Source of the DNA: Ornithinibacter aureus | Lineage (GTDB): Bacteria > Actinomycetota > Actinomycetes > Actinomycetales > Dermatophilaceae | Assembly: GCF_009858245.1 (NCBI RefSeq) | Contig: NZ_VMSB01000001.1 | Span: 1,488,001-1,552,000 of the forward strand | DNA length: 64,000 nt | Direction: 5' to 3' | Shown: one piece after another, positions 26,723-35,263 of the stretch | How the letters are laid out: every line of letters begins with the position of its first letter | How positions within the stretch are numbered: the first letter of the stretch is position 1 | Position numbers and translations under genes: made by a program | The notes under the pieces: generated by a model | The model's input: only the letters and a program-made list of their open reading frames with translations | Told to the model about the DNA's origin: nothing | Database searches by the model: none

Positions 26723-27733
26723 TTGGCGAGATTCATCATCAGACGGCTCATCCAGATGGTCGGGGTGGTGTTCGTGCTCTCGCTGCTGCTCTTCCTGTGG
26801 CTGCGATCCCTCCCCGGCGGTCCGGTGTCCGCCATCCTCGGCGAGCGCGCCACGGACGAGTCACGGGCGGCGCTGGAGAAGGCGTTCGGCCTCGACCAAC
26901 CGGTGTACGTGCAGTACCTGAAGTTCCTCCAGCGGGCGGCCCAGGGCGACTTCGGCGCCTCGACGGCCGTGCTTCCCGGGCGTGATGCGCTCGAGATCTT
27001 CTTCACCCGCCTTCCGGCAACCATCGAACTCAGCATCATCGCCATGGCGATCGCCATCGTGTTCGCCATCCCACTGGGCTACGTGGCGGCCAAGCGGCAC
27101 GGGTCGAGCATCGACAACGGCGCCGTGGTGCTCTCGCTCATCGGGGTCGCCGTCCCCGTCTTCTTCCTCGCCTTCCTCCTCAAGTACTGGTTCGCCATCG
27201 AGACCCAGACCTTCCCCGTCTCAGGCCGTCAGGATGCCGCTCTGGGCTGCACCCGGGTGACCAACTTCTTCGTGCTCGACGGTGTGCTGACCCGGGAGTT
27301 CGACTGCTCCGCCGACGCCCTGCGCCACCTCGTCCTCCCCGCGATCGCCCTCGCGACCATCCCGTTCGCCGTCATCTTCCGGATCACCCGCGCGTCCGTG
27401 CTCGACGTCCTCGACGAGGACTACGTGCGCACCGCCGAGGCCAAGGGCCTGACCGCCCAGGTCATCCGGGCCCGCCACGTCATGCGCAACGCGCTGCTCC
27501 CCGTCGTCACGACGATCGGCCTGCAGACCGGTGGCCTGCTCGCCGGCGCCGTGCTCACCGAGACGGTGTTCAACTTCGGCGGCATCGGCTCCACCCTCGC
27601 GCAGGCCTTCACCCAGCGCGACTACGCAGTGCTCCAGGTGCTCATCCTCGCCACCGCGACGATCTACGTCCTGGTGAACCTGATCGTCGACATCTCCTAC
27701 GCGATCATCGACCCGAGGGTGCGTGCCCGATGA
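26723..27733 (+). CDS. Peptide ABC transporter permease, DppB/OppB type
   Basis: 336 residues starting at TTG 26723, chosen because AAGGAG ends 6 bases upstream; no ATG/GTG fits the conserved N-terminus ARFIIRRLIQMVGVVFVL. Six membrane segments are visible. The EAA loop reads DEDYVRTAEAKGLTAQVIRA, followed by RHVMRNALLPVVT. It forms the membrane channel with the next gene product. The end overlaps the DppC-type ATG by four bases. Confidence 0.92.
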   Translation: MARFIIRRLIQMVGVVFVLSLLLFLWLRSLPGGPVSAILGERATDESRAALEKAFGLDQPVYVQYLKFLQRAAQGDFGASTAVLPGRDALEIFFTRLPATIELSIIAMAIAIVFAIPLGYVAAKRHGSSIDNGAVVLSLIGVAVPVFFLAFLLKYWFAIETQTFPVSGRQDAALGCTRVTNFFVLDGVLTREFDCSADALRHLVLPAIALATIPFAVIFRITRASVLDVLDEDYVRTAEAKGLTAQVIRARHVMRNALLPVVTTIGLQTGGLLAGAVLTETVFNFGGIGSTLAQAFTQRDYAVLQVLILATATIYVLVNLIVDISYAIIDPRVRAR

Positions 27734-28701
27734 GCCCCCGCAACCCGATGAACGCCCGCAAGCAGCGGATCGACGACCTCGCGGCCTCGAGCGTGGTCGT
27801 CGACGACGCCGGCACCGTCGACGAGGCCCCCGGCGTCTCCCTCATCGCGAGCGCGTGGCGACGCCTTCGCCGCGACCCGGTGTTCCTGCTGGGTGCCGCC
27901 ATCACCGGCCTGTTCATCCTCGTCGCGATCATCGCGCCGTGGATCGCGCCGCACGACCCCGACGCCCGCCTGCTCATCGACCAGGTCAGCCGGCAGTCCA
28001 ACCCCATCCCGGGGCCGCAGGCCGGGTTCCCCCTCGGTGGGGACGACCGGGGTCGAGACCTGCTCTCCCGCCTCATCGTCGGCAGCCGCCAGACCCTGCT
28101 CGTCGGCGTCGCAGCAACCCTGCTGGGTCTGTTGGGTGGTCTCATCCTCGGGATCCTCGCCGGTGCCTTCGGCGGCGCGGTCGACTCGTTCGTCATGCGC
28201 GCGGTCGACGTCATGCTCTCGATCCCCTCGCTCCTGCTCGCCGTCTCCATCGCGGCACTGGCGCGCCAGCCCAGCCAGTGGACGGTCATCATCGCCATCG
28301 CGGTGGTGCAGATCCCGATCTTCGCCAGACTGCTGCGTGGCTCGATGCTGGCCCAGCGGTCCAGCGACCACGTGCTCGCAGCCCGGGCCCTCGGCGTCAA
28401 GCGCAGCGCGATCATCTTCCGCCACATGGTGCCCAACTCACTCGGGCCGGTCATCGTGCAGTCGACCCTGGTGCTCGCCACCTCCATCATCGACGCGGCC
28501 GCGCTGTCCTTCCTCGGTCTCGGCAACCCCGACGACGCCAAGCCCGAATGGGGCCAGATGCTCGGCCAGGCTCAGCAGTACATCCAGGACTACCCGCACC
28601 TGGCCATCTACCCCGCCCTGTGCATCGTCTTCGTCGCCCTCGGCTTCACCCTGATGGGCGAGTCGTTGCGTGAGGCCCTCGACCCCAAGAGCAGGAGGTG
28701 A
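27730..28701 (+). CDS. Peptide ABC transporter permease, DppC/OppC type
   Basis: 323 residues; ATG overlaps the preceding stop (ATGA). The N-terminal cytoplasmic extension of about 50 residues is followed by LIASAWRRLRRDPVFLLGAA and six membrane segments. The EAA loop is SSDHVLAARALGVKRSAIIF, then RHMVPNSLGPVI. It is the partner of the DppB-type permease in the same transporter. Confidence 0.92.
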   Translation: MSPRNPMNARKQRIDDLAASSVVVDDAGTVDEAPGVSLIASAWRRLRRDPVFLLGAAITGLFILVAIIAPWIAPHDPDARLLIDQVSRQSNPIPGPQAGFPLGGDDRGRDLLSRLIVGSRQTLLVGVAATLLGLLGGLILGILAGAFGGAVDSFVMRAVDVMLSIPSLLLAVSIAALARQPSQWTVIIAIAVVQIPIFARLLRGSMLAQRSSDHVLAARALGVKRSAIIFRHMVPNSLGPVIVQSTLVLATSIIDAAALSFLGLGNPDDAKPEWGQMLGQAQQYIQDYPHLAIYPALCIVFVALGFTLMGESLREALDPKSRR

Positions 28702-28705
28702 CGAG

Positions 28706-29716
28706 GTGACCGCCACGGCATCCCCTCCCCCCACGACCACTCGCGGTGACGCGCCGCTGCTGTCGGTGCGTGATCTGCGGGTGACGTTCACCCGCCGCGG
28801 CGAGAAGCCGTTCAAGGCCGTCGACGGCGTGAGCTTCGACGTGCGCCCCGGTCAGACGGTCGGCCTCGTCGGTGAGTCCGGCTGCGGCAAGTCGGTGACC
28901 TCGCTCGCGATCATGGGCCTGCTCCCCAAGCGGGGCAACGTCGTCGAGGGCGAGGCCTCCTTCGAGGGCGTCAACCTGCTGGCCCTGGACGAGAAGGCCA
29001 AGCGCGAACGCCGCGGACGCGACATCGCGATGATCTTCCAGGATCCGCTGTCGTCCCTGAACCCCGTCGTCCCGGTGGGGCTGCAGGTCACCGAGGTGCT
29101 CGAGCGGCACCGCAGCATGTCCCGCAAGGCCGCGACGCCGGTGGCCCGCGACCTGCTCAAGAAGGTCGGCATCCCCGACCCGGACCGTCGGCTGAAGGAC
29201 TACCCCCACCAGATGAGTGGGGGCATGCGGCAGCGGGCGCTCATCGCCATGGCGGTCGCGTGTGCCCCACGGCTGCTCATCGCCGACGAGCCGACGACGG
29301 CCCTGGACGTGACGATCCAGGCGCAGATCCTCGCGCTGCTCAAGGAACTCGTCCAGGACACCGGCACCGCGCTCGTGATGATCACCCACGACCTCGGTGT
29401 CGTCGCCGGCCTCTGCGACGAGGTCAACGTCCTGTATGCCGGCCGCATCGTCGAGCGCGGTGAGCGTCACGAACTCTTCGCCGACCCCCGGCATCCGTAC
29501 ACCAACGGACTGCTGGCCTCCATCCCCCGCCTCGACGCCCCGCGCGGCGAGAAGCTGACGCCGATCCCCGGGTCGGTGGCGGACAACCTGCCGTGGGACA
29601 ACGCCTGTGCGTTCGCGCCGCGGTGCTCTCAGCCGGTCGACGCCTGCGTCCACACCACCCCGGTGCTGGACGAGACCGGCCGCCGGTCCCTGCGCTGCCA
29701 CAACCCCGTGAGGTGA
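28706..29716 (+). CDS. Peptide ABC transporter ATP-binding protein, DppD/OppD type
   Basis: 336 residues from GTG 28706 with GGAGG seven bases upstream. Walker [15 protein letters not shown], signature [14 protein letters not shown], Walker [15 protein letters not shown]. The C-terminal oligopeptide-transporter extension carries the Cys set [16 protein letters not shown], an Fe-S-like motif. It energises import with the DppF-type ATPase encoded next. Confidence 0.93.
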   Translation: MTATASPPPTTTRGDAPLLSVRDLRVTFTRRGEKPFKAVDGVSFDVRPGQTVGLVGESGCGKSVTSLAIMGLLPKRGNVVEGEASFEGVNLLALDEKAKRERRGRDIAMIFQDPLSSLNPVVPVGLQVTEVLERHRSMSRKAATPVARDLLKKVGIPDPDRRLKDYPHQMSGGMRQRALIAMAVACAPRLLIADEPTTALDVTIQAQILALLKELVQDTGTALVMITHDLGVVAGLCDEVNVLYAGRIVERGERHELFADPRHPYTNGLLASIPRLDAPRGEKLTPIPGSVADNLPWDNACAFAPRCSQPVDACVHTTPVLDETGRRSLRCHNPVR

Positions 29717-29720
29717 CGTG

Positions 29721-30887
29721 ATGACCGACACGACGACCCAGGCAACCCCACCCTCCGGCAACGAACGCGACGTCCTCGTCGACGTCCGCGGCGTCAAGGT
29801 GCACTTCCCCATCAAGCGGGGCGTCATCTTCGACAAGGTCGTCGGCCACGTCTACGCCGTCGACGGCGTCGACCTGCAGATCCGACGCGGCGAGACCTAC
29901 GGCCTCGTCGGCGAGTCCGGCTGCGGCAAGTCCACCCTCGGCAAGGCGATCCTCAACCTCGAACCGCCCACCGAGGGCAGCGTCATCCTCGACGGCACCG
30001 ACATCGCCTCCCTGCGCGGGGAGGAGCTGCGTCGGCGGCGCAAGGACATCCAGATGGTCTTCCAGGACCCGATGAGCAGCCTGGACCCCCGCCAGTCGGT
30101 GGAGTCGCTGCTCGTCGAGGGCATGCGCGCCCACGGCCTGGACACCGACGGGGCGAGCACGAAGAAGCGGCTGCGCGAACTGCTCGCGGCCGTCGGCCTG
30201 CCTGCGGCTGCCCTGACCAAGTACCCGCACGAGTTCTCCGGTGGTCAGCGTCAGCGCATCGGCATCGCCCGGGCGCTGTCGGTCGAGCCCAAGCTCATCG
30301 TCGCCGACGAGCCGGTGAGCGCCCTCGACGTCTCGGTGCAGGCCCAGGTCATCAACCTGCTCGAGGAGCTCCAGGACGAGTTCGACCTCACCTACCTCGT
30401 CGTCGCGCACGACCTCGCCGTCGTGCGACACATCAGCGACCGGATCGGGGTCATGTACCTCGGCGGGCTCGTCGAGGAGGCCAGCGCCGACGACCTCTAC
30501 GCCCAGCCCCTGCACCCCTACACGCGCGCGCTGCTGTCGGCCGTGCCGGTGCCCGATCCGAGCGTCGAGGACACCCGTGAGCAGATCCTGCTGACGGGCG
30601 ACCTGCCCTCGCCGTCCAACCCACCCCCGGGCTGCCGGTTCCACACGCGCTGCCCGTGGCGCCAGGAGACCAAGTGCGCCGACGAGCGGCCGATGCTGCG
30701 CGTGGTGCAGGTCGACGGTGTCGACCCCAGCCACCGGGTGGCCTGTCACTGGGTCGAGCAGATCGCCAGCGGGGAGATCCGCCCCCACGACGTGTCACCG
30801 GTGTACGTCACTCCGGGTGGCGGCGACGCCGGGGCCCTCGACGACGACACCTTCACCGGCCCGGCATCCGTGACCGAGGTCATCTGA
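29721..30887 (+). CDS. Peptide ABC transporter ATP-binding protein, DppF/OppF type
   Basis: 388 residues from ATG 29721 (GTG 29718 is an alternative). Walker [15 protein letters not shown], signature EFSGGQRQRIGIAR, Walker B LIVADEPVSALDVS. The C-terminal extension has GCRFHTRCPWRQETKC. With the DppD-type subunit it forms the asymmetric nucleotide-binding pair. Last gene of the five-gene operon; the extra 40-residue C-terminal tail is longer than usual. Confidence 0.93.
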   Translation: MTDTTTQATPPSGNERDVLVDVRGVKVHFPIKRGVIFDKVVGHVYAVDGVDLQIRRGETYGLVGESGCGKSTLGKAILNLEPPTEGSVILDGTDIASLRGEELRRRRKDIQMVFQDPMSSLDPRQSVESLLVEGMRAHGLDTDGASTKKRLRELLAAVGLPAAALTKYPHEFSGGQRQRIGIARALSVEPKLIVADEPVSALDVSVQAQVINLLEELQDEFDLTYLVVAHDLAVVRHISDRIGVMYLGGLVEEASADDLYAQPLHPYTRALLSAVPVPDPSVEDTREQILLTGDLPSPSNPPPGCRFHTRCPWRQETKCADERPMLRVVQVDGVDPSHRVACHWVEQIASGEIRPHDVSPVYVTPGGGDAGALDDDTFTGPASVTEVI

Positions 30888-30962
30888 CCTGCCCGGCGCA
30901 CATCGGATACCGTCCGCGCACCCCGCGCGGACGGCATCCGTCGCCGGGTCCACAATGGCCCC

Positions 30963-31271
30963 ATGAGCCGACTCCTTTCCGCTGACGAGGTCGACACCCA
31001 GCTCGCCGGGCTGCCCGGGTGGTCCCGCCGCGACGAGAGCCTGGTCGCCACGTTCGAGGCACCCGACTTCCCCGCGGCGATCCGGCTCGTCGAGGCAGCA
31101 GCCGACGAGGCCGAGCAGATGAACCACCACCCGGACATCGACATCCGCTGGCGCACCACGCACTGGTTGTTGACCACCCACGACGCCAGAGGCCTGACCC
31201 AGCTCGACATCGAGCTGGCCCACCGGATCTCGGCGGCCGCGGCGTCCCAGGGGGCAACCGCTCGTGACTGA
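30963..31271 (+). CDS. 4a-hydroxytetrahydrobiopterin dehydratase (pterin carbinolamine dehydratase)
   Basis: 102 residues, standard length. EAEQMNHHPDIDIRW contains the catalytic double His followed by Pro and Trp that defines the family. It dehydrates 4a-hydroxytetrahydropterin after aromatic hydroxylation, or has a molybdopterin-related role in bacteria lacking the hydroxylase; no hydroxylase gene is nearby. CACAAT six bases before the ATG suggests leaderless expression. Its end overlaps the next GTG start by 8 bases. Confidence 0.9.
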   Translation: MSRLLSADEVDTQLAGLPGWSRRDESLVATFEAPDFPAAIRLVEAAADEAEQMNHHPDIDIRWRTTHWLLTTHDARGLTQLDIELAHRISAAAASQGATARD

Positions 31272-31992
31272 CACCTCGCCGGGCACGGCACCCGAGCACC
31301 TCGAGGCCCACGACGGGTCGATCGCCGGCCGGCTCAACGCGTTGCGGGCGGGCGTCCTCGGCGCCAACGACGGCATCGTGTCCACCGCTGGCCTGGTCAT
31401 CGGCGTGGCCGCGGCGACCACCGACCGGGGCGCGGTGTTCACCGCGGGGATGGCCGGGCTCGCCGCCGGGGCGATGAGCATGGCCGTCGGCGAGTACGTC
31501 TCGGTGAGCACGCAGCGCGACACCGAGAAGGCCCTGATCGCCAAGGAGATCCGCGAGCTCGACGAGGAGCCCGAGGCCGAGCTGGCCGAGCTGGCCGGCA
31601 TCTATGCCGCCAAGGGCCTGACCCCCGACCTGGCCCGCCAGGTGGCCGAACAGCTGACCGCCCACGACGCCCTGGGCGCCCACGCCGAGGCCGAGCTGGG
31701 GATCGACCCGACCCAGCACGCCAACCCGTGGCAGGCGGCCTGGGCGTCGATGCTCGCCTTCACCCTGGGGGCACTGCTCCCCCTGCTGGCCATCCTGCTG
31801 CCGCCCCTGCCGTGGAGGGTGCCCGTCACCGTCGCGGCCGTCGTGCTCGCGCTGGCCGCCACGGGCTGGGTCAGCGCCCGCCTCGGCGATGCCGACGCCC
31901 GTCGCGCGACGGTGCGCGTGGTCGCCGGGGGCCTGCTCGCGATGGCGGTCACGTACGGCATCGGAGCACTGGTCGGCACGCAGCTAGGCTGA
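31264..31992 (+). CDS. VIT1/CCC1-family metal transporter
   Basis: 242 residues from GTG 31264. The N-terminus has RLNALRAGVLGANDGIVSTA, the first family helix, followed by AGAMSMAVGEYVSVSTQRD, both diagnostic of VIT1/DUF125. A cytosolic acidic segment (EIRELDEEPEAELAEL) carries Glu metal ligands. Three more membrane helices follow. It likely exports or detoxifies Fe(II)/Mn(II). It overlaps the pterin dehydratase gene and is probably cotranslated. Confidence 0.88.
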   Translation: MTDTSPGTAPEHLEAHDGSIAGRLNALRAGVLGANDGIVSTAGLVIGVAAATTDRGAVFTAGMAGLAAGAMSMAVGEYVSVSTQRDTEKALIAKEIRELDEEPEAELAELAGIYAAKGLTPDLARQVAEQLTAHDALGAHAEAELGIDPTQHANPWQAAWASMLAFTLGALLPLLAILLPPLPWRVPVTVAAVVLALAATGWVSARLGDADARRATVRVVAGGLLAMAVTYGIGALVGTQLG

Positions 31993-31998
31993 CCCGCC

Positions 31999-32736
31999 AT
32001 GAGCCCTCGACTGCTCGTGATCCAGCACGAGAACGACGCCCCGGCGGCCTGGCTCGGGCAGTGGTGGAACGACCTCGGACTGGGGCTGACCGTGGTCCGC
32101 GGCCACCTCGGTGAGGTCGTGCCGGACACCGTCGGTGACCACGACGGCCTCGTCGTCCTCGGCGGGGCGATGGGCGCCTGCGACGACGCCGTCGCACCGT
32201 GGCTGGCCCCCACCCGCGCCCTCCTCGCGGATGCCGTGGCGCGCGAGGTCCCCACCCTCGGGGTGTGCCTGGGGCACCAACTGGCCTCGGTGGCCCTCGG
32301 TGGGTCGGTGGGTCGCAGCCCGTCGGGCCGCACCACCGGTGTCGTCCCGGTGGCCCTCACGGATGAGGGGGCGAGCGACCCGCTGCTCGCGGGGGTCGAC
32401 GGCGCGCTGGCGGTGCACTACAACGACGACGTCGTGCTCGAGGTGCCGGAGGGTGCCAGCGTGCTCGCCACCCTCCCCGACGGGCGGCCCCAGGCCCTGC
32501 GCTTCGGGCCGAGCGCCTGGGGGGTGCAGTTCCACCCGGAAACCTCGCCCGACGTGTTTGCCGCGTGGCTGCGCTGGGACTCCCCCGACGGCATCACGGC
32601 AGAGCAAGAAGCCCTGCTCGCGCGGGTGACAGCGGCCCGTGAGCACCTCCAGAGCACCTGGCGGGTGTTCGCGCAGCGCTTCGCCGCCCTGCTCCCCGCA
32701 CCCTCGGGCGTGCCTGCCTCTCCCGTCACGTCCTGA
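31999..32736 (+). CDS. Class I glutamine amidotransferase domain protein
   Basis: 245 residues. The glutaminase triad is visible: GVCLGHQLAS (nucleophile Cys) and WGVQFHPETSP (His, Glu). Standalone proteins of this kind resemble the GATase half of GMP synthase or gamma-glutamyl hydrolases (PuuD-like). The ammonia acceptor is not evident, so the substrate is unassigned. It lies 6 bases after the transporter gene, suggesting cotranscription; TAGGCT 8 bases before the ATG may also give a separate start. Confidence 0.82.
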   Translation: MSPRLLVIQHENDAPAAWLGQWWNDLGLGLTVVRGHLGEVVPDTVGDHDGLVVLGGAMGACDDAVAPWLAPTRALLADAVAREVPTLGVCLGHQLASVALGGSVGRSPSGRTTGVVPVALTDEGASDPLLAGVDGALAVHYNDDVVLEVPEGASVLATLPDGRPQALRFGPSAWGVQFHPETSPDVFAAWLRWDSPDGITAEQEALLARVTAAREHLQSTWRVFAQRFAALLPAPSGVPASPVTS

Positions 32737-32818
32737 GTGCGCGACTGCCGCACCGGAGTAACGTCGGCATCGGCGGGTCCCGCACCCCGCGGTCGACCCA
32801 GCCGTGACGGAGCACGCC

Positions 32819-34171
32819 ATGAGCACCTCGACCTCGGCGGACCCTCGCGAACGCATCCTCATCCTGGGTGCCGCGGGACGCGACTTCCACGACTTCAACG
32901 TCCTGTACCGCGACGAACCCCGCTGTGAGGTCGTCGCGTTCACGGCGACGCAGATTCCCGACATCGACGGCCGCACCTACCCACCCGCGCTCGCCGGGCC
33001 CCTCTATCCCCACGGCATCCCGATCGTCGACGAGTCCGGCCTGGAGTCGCTCATCGCCCGTGAGCGGGTGGACACCGTCGTGCTCGCGTACTCCGACCTG
33101 GCGCACACCCAGGTCATGCACCTCGCATCGCGCGTGGTCGCCGCCGGTGCCGACTTCGTCGTGCCGGGGGCCCACCGCACGACCCTGCGTTCGCGTCGCC
33201 CGGTCATCGCCGTGACCGCGGTGCGAACCGGGGTGGGCAAGAGCCAGACCACCCGCCACGTCGCCACCCTGGTGCAGTCGATGGGGCTGCGGGTCGTGGC
33301 GGTCCGCCACCCGATGCCGTACGGCGACCTCGCTGCGCAGGCCTGCCAGCGCTTCGAGACCCCCGAGGACCTCGTGCGGCACGACTGCACGATCGAGGAG
33401 CGCGAGGAGTACGAGCCGCACATCGACGCCGGGGTCGTCGTCTACGCCGGCGTCGACTACGGCGCCATCCTGCGCGAGGCAGAGGCCGAGGCGGACGTCG
33501 TGCTGTGGGACGGCGGCAACAACGACCTGCCGTTCTACGTCCCCGACCTGCACATCGTGCTCGCCGACCCGCTACGGCCAGGCGACGAGGCCGCCTACCA
33601 CCCGGGTGAGGCCAACGTGCGGATGGCCGACCTGGTCATCATCGCGAAGTGCGACTCCGCGACCGCCGAGGACATCGCCGCCGTCGAGGCGTCGGTGCAG
33701 GCGCTGAACCCCGGGGCAGAGGTCCTGCGCTGCGACAGCCCGGTGACCCTGGACGACCCGGCAGCGGTCACCGGGCGACGGGTCGTCGTCGTCGAGGACG
33801 GCCCCACCCTCACGCACGGGTCGATGTCCTTCGGGGCCGGCGTGGTCGGCGCGAGGGATGCCGGGGCGTCCGCGATCGTCGACCCGACGCCGTTCGCGGT
33901 GGGCGCGTTGGCGGACACGTACGAGCGCTACCCCAACGCGCGCGGCATCCTGCCGGCCATGGGCTACGGCCAGGGCCAGACCCGCGACCTCGAGGCCACG
34001 ATCCGCGCCATGGTCGACGCCGGTGTCGTCGACGCGGTCGTGTCGGGCACGCCCATCGACCTGACCCGGGTGCTCACCGTCGACGTCCCGCTCGTGCGGG
34101 CCCGGTACTCGTTGCGCGAGCAGGCGCCCGGACGGCTCCAGGCGGCGCTGCGCAGGGCCCTCGGCCGCTGA
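32819..34171 (+). CDS. Cyclic 2,3-diphosphoglycerate synthase homologue (P-loop GTPase/ATPase fold)
   Basis: 450 residues from ATG 32819, with GGAG seven bases upstream (GTG 32804 is an in-frame alternative). The Rossmann-like N-terminus begins RILILGAAGRDFHDFNVLYR. The P-loop is VRTGVGKSQTTRHVATL; DVVLWDGGNNDLPFYVPDLH and KCDSATAEDIAAVEASV follow. This is the pattern of archaeal cDPG synthetase and its bacterial homologues. In hyperthermophilic methanogens the product is a thermoprotectant; the role in mesophilic actinobacteria is not established. No other glycolytic gene adjoins it. Confidence 0.8.
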   Translation: MSTSTSADPRERILILGAAGRDFHDFNVLYRDEPRCEVVAFTATQIPDIDGRTYPPALAGPLYPHGIPIVDESGLESLIARERVDTVVLAYSDLAHTQVMHLASRVVAAGADFVVPGAHRTTLRSRRPVIAVTAVRTGVGKSQTTRHVATLVQSMGLRVVAVRHPMPYGDLAAQACQRFETPEDLVRHDCTIEEREEYEPHIDAGVVVYAGVDYGAILREAEAEADVVLWDGGNNDLPFYVPDLHIVLADPLRPGDEAAYHPGEANVRMADLVIIAKCDSATAEDIAAVEASVQALNPGAEVLRCDSPVTLDDPAAVTGRRVVVVEDGPTLTHGSMSFGAGVVGARDAGASAIVDPTPFAVGALADTYERYPNARGILPAMGYGQGQTRDLEATIRAMVDAGVVDAVVSGTPIDLTRVLTVDVPLVRARYSLREQAPGRLQAALRRALGR

Positions 34172-34199
34172 GGGTGCGATGCCGTCGCGAGCCCAGCAG

Positions 34200-34259
34200 T
34201 CGAGTGAGCGCAACACGCCGCTCGCGATTCGGCGGGCCCGGCGTGTTGCGCTCACTCGA
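34200..34259. repeat. 21-bp perfect inverted repeat with 18-base loop between convergent genes
   Basis: Arms 34200-34220 and 34239-34259 are exact reverse complements with an 18-base loop. The right arm contains the last codons and TGA of the minus-strand gene. It could act as a bidirectional terminator between convergent genes, but its loop length equals that of the repeat inside the GNAT gene, so it may be one of a repeat family. Confidence 0.85.
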
Positions 34260-35178
34260 TCTGCAGCGTGGTGGGGTCGAGGTCCATCGCTCGGGCGAAG
34301 CGACGGAGCAGGGTGCAGCGGCGGGCGCGGCCGTAGACGTCCTCGGCGTAGATCTCGATGACGGTGTAGTCCTCGTCCCCGGCGAGCCCGGTGCGAAAGC
34401 TGTCGGTGCTGCGGCGCTTGCGGGAGGCGTGGTCGACCCCCTGGTACTCCCCGATCACCCGTTGCTGGTGCCACACGAGGTCACCTTCGAGCAGCCATCC
34501 ACCCCGGGAGTCGAAGACGGCGGCGTTCAGGGCCGGCTCGGGAAAGCCCGCCCGGTGGAACATCAGCCGCGACCGGGTCTCCATCGGCGAGCGCGAGCCA
34601 ACCCGAACCAGCGTCAGCGCCTCGGTGAGCCGGGCCTTGCCCCGCGGTCGATTTCTCGACTCCAGGGCAGCACGCAGGGTCGCGAGGCCACCCGGTGCGA
34701 GCCGGTTCACGACGACGTCCCCGACGATGACCAGGTCGTCGACCCCGAACTCGGCAGCGGAGAGCTCACCGAGGTCACACCACGTGTCCGCCGGCCCCAC
34801 GACGCGCAGCCCGTCGAGGTCCAGCACCTCCCGCCGCTCGAGACCCCGGTGTCCCCGGCACCCGGCCCTGCGAACCTGCGCCATCGACGTGGGGCGGGTG
34901 ACGTCGAGCAGGACCTGCGGCTCGAGCGCACTCGGCAGGGGGAGGTGAAGCAGCTGCGCGGCACTGACGTGGGAGAAGGCGGCGTCCTCGGGCATCCCGA
35001 CGGCGAAGGCGACCGCCCGCTCGCGCACTGTCGTAGGGGCGGACGCCGCCCGAACTCCCCAGGTCGGCGCGGACAAGCTGCGCGAGCGCAGTTCAGACAG
35101 CCGCAGCCCGGCCTCCCGCCCCTGCACCACCGTGAAGGGGCGAGAGGCCAGCGACCGTGGCAGCTGTAGACCCCCCAC
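34252..35178 (-). CDS. AbiEi/DUF559-like protein with C-terminal Vsr-type nuclease-like domain
   Basis: 308 residues from GTG 35178. The N-terminal half (VRERAVAFAVGMPEDAAFSH, then VSAAQLLHLPLP) resembles the winged-helix/AbiEi-like modules common in actinobacterial singletons. The C-terminal half (SPMETRSRLMFHRAGFPEPA, then LLEGDLVWHQQRVIGEYQG and YTVIEIYAEDVYG) has the E...D...E-x-[QK] layout of the Vsr/DUF559 nuclease fold. Cellular role is unknown; candidates are DNA repair or phage defence. No partner toxin/antitoxin gene adjoins it. Confidence 0.65.
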   Translation of the reverse strand: MGGLQLPRSLASRPFTVVQGREAGLRLSELRSRSLSAPTWGVRAASAPTTVRERAVAFAVGMPEDAAFSHVSAAQLLHLPLPSALEPQVLLDVTRPTSMAQVRRAGCRGHRGLERREVLDLDGLRVVGPADTWCDLGELSAAEFGVDDLVIVGDVVVNRLAPGGLATLRAALESRNRPRGKARLTEALTLVRVGSRSPMETRSRLMFHRAGFPEPALNAAVFDSRGGWLLEGDLVWHQQRVIGEYQGVDHASRKRRSTDSFRTGLAGDEDYTVIEIYAEDVYGRARRCTLLRRFARAMDLDPTTLQIE

Positions 35179-35263
35179 GGCCCAAGGGTGCCGGGAACTG
35201 GCTCAGCCGCCCGCGACTTACCCACAGGCGCAGGCCCCGGCCCGGTCGAGTGAGCGGCTGCGG

